Source: Alphaproteobacteria bacterium
GTDB taxonomy: Bacteria; Pseudomonadota; Alphaproteobacteria; Rickettsiales; UBA1997
NCBI GenBank assembly: GCA_016869695.1
Contig: VGDN01000082.1
Location: forward strand, 1-5,261
Direction: 5' to 3'
Length of the DNA: 5,261 nucleotides
Shown piece by piece: positions 5,231 to 5,261 of this stretch. Each line of letters begins with the position of its first letter. Position 1 is the first letter of the stretch. The position numbers and the translations under genes are program-made. The notes under the pieces were generated by a model. It was not told the DNA's origin, made no database searches, and worked only from the letters and a program-made list of their open reading frames with translations.

Positions 5231-5261
5231 TGCATCTGGCACTCAAACTTTTTGTTAGATT
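5231..5261. other. Unassigned right edge
   Basis: Thirty-one bases remain beyond the hairpin. On the minus strand two frames are open from the edge into the hairpin, one stopping at TGA 5208-5206 (reading SNKKFECQMHFDFRFLI) and one at TGA 5213-5211. On the plus strand an ATG at 5230 opens MHLALKLFVR to the edge. Either the 3' end of a minus-strand gene whose stop lies in the repeat or the start of a divergent gene is possible. The sequence does not decide. Confidence 0.25.

Overview
The window carries seven well-supported protein genes, all on the minus strand. Read in the direction of transcription (from high to low coordinates) they are pdxH, cyaY (bacterial frataxin), leuB, an unrecognised cysteine-rich exported protein, ispA, xth (exonuclease III) and tsaE. 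The protein sequences look alphaproteobacterial: the exonuclease III and TsaE signatures, and a frataxin with a mitochondrial/rickettsial-type strand motif. Base composition is moderately AT-rich. This placement is an inference from motif similarity; genus and family cannot be fixed from here.

Layout from low to high coordinates. Positions 1-186 hold a possible start of a further minus-strand gene running off the left edge (1-70) and an 83-bp imperfect palindrome (126-208) that also forms the 3' end of tsaE. tsaE (187-621), xth (602-1396) and ispA (1393-2295) overlap head to tail and look translationally coupled. Between ispA and the next gene lies a 78-bp REP-like palindromic element (2291-2368). 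The exported protein (2395-3066) overlaps leuB (3063-4148) by four bases. Gaps of 65 and 61 bp on either side of cyaY (4214-4522) each hold a palindromic element, and pdxH (4584-5159) is preceded by a 25-bp-arm hairpin (5171-5230). The last 31 bases are unassigned.

The genes are housekeeping: vitamin B6 salvage/PLP formation (pdxH), iron-sulfur cluster iron handling (cyaY), leucine synthesis (leuB), isoprenoid chain elongation (ispA), base-excision DNA repair (xth) and tRNA t6A modification (tsaE). They share no single pathway, so this is a co-directional run of unrelated genes, possibly one or two transcripts. No defence system, mobile-element gene, CRISPR array, rRNA or tRNA was found.

The most interesting signal is the set of palindromic repeats. 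Every gene junction that is not a tight overlap contains one, and three reach into coding sequence or a start codon: one supplies the N-terminus of the exported protein, one supplies the annotated ATG of ispA, and one forms the last codons and stop of tsaE. The other point of interest is the exported protein itself: eight cysteines in a compact domain, then a charged helical segment and a Pro/Ala-rich tail.
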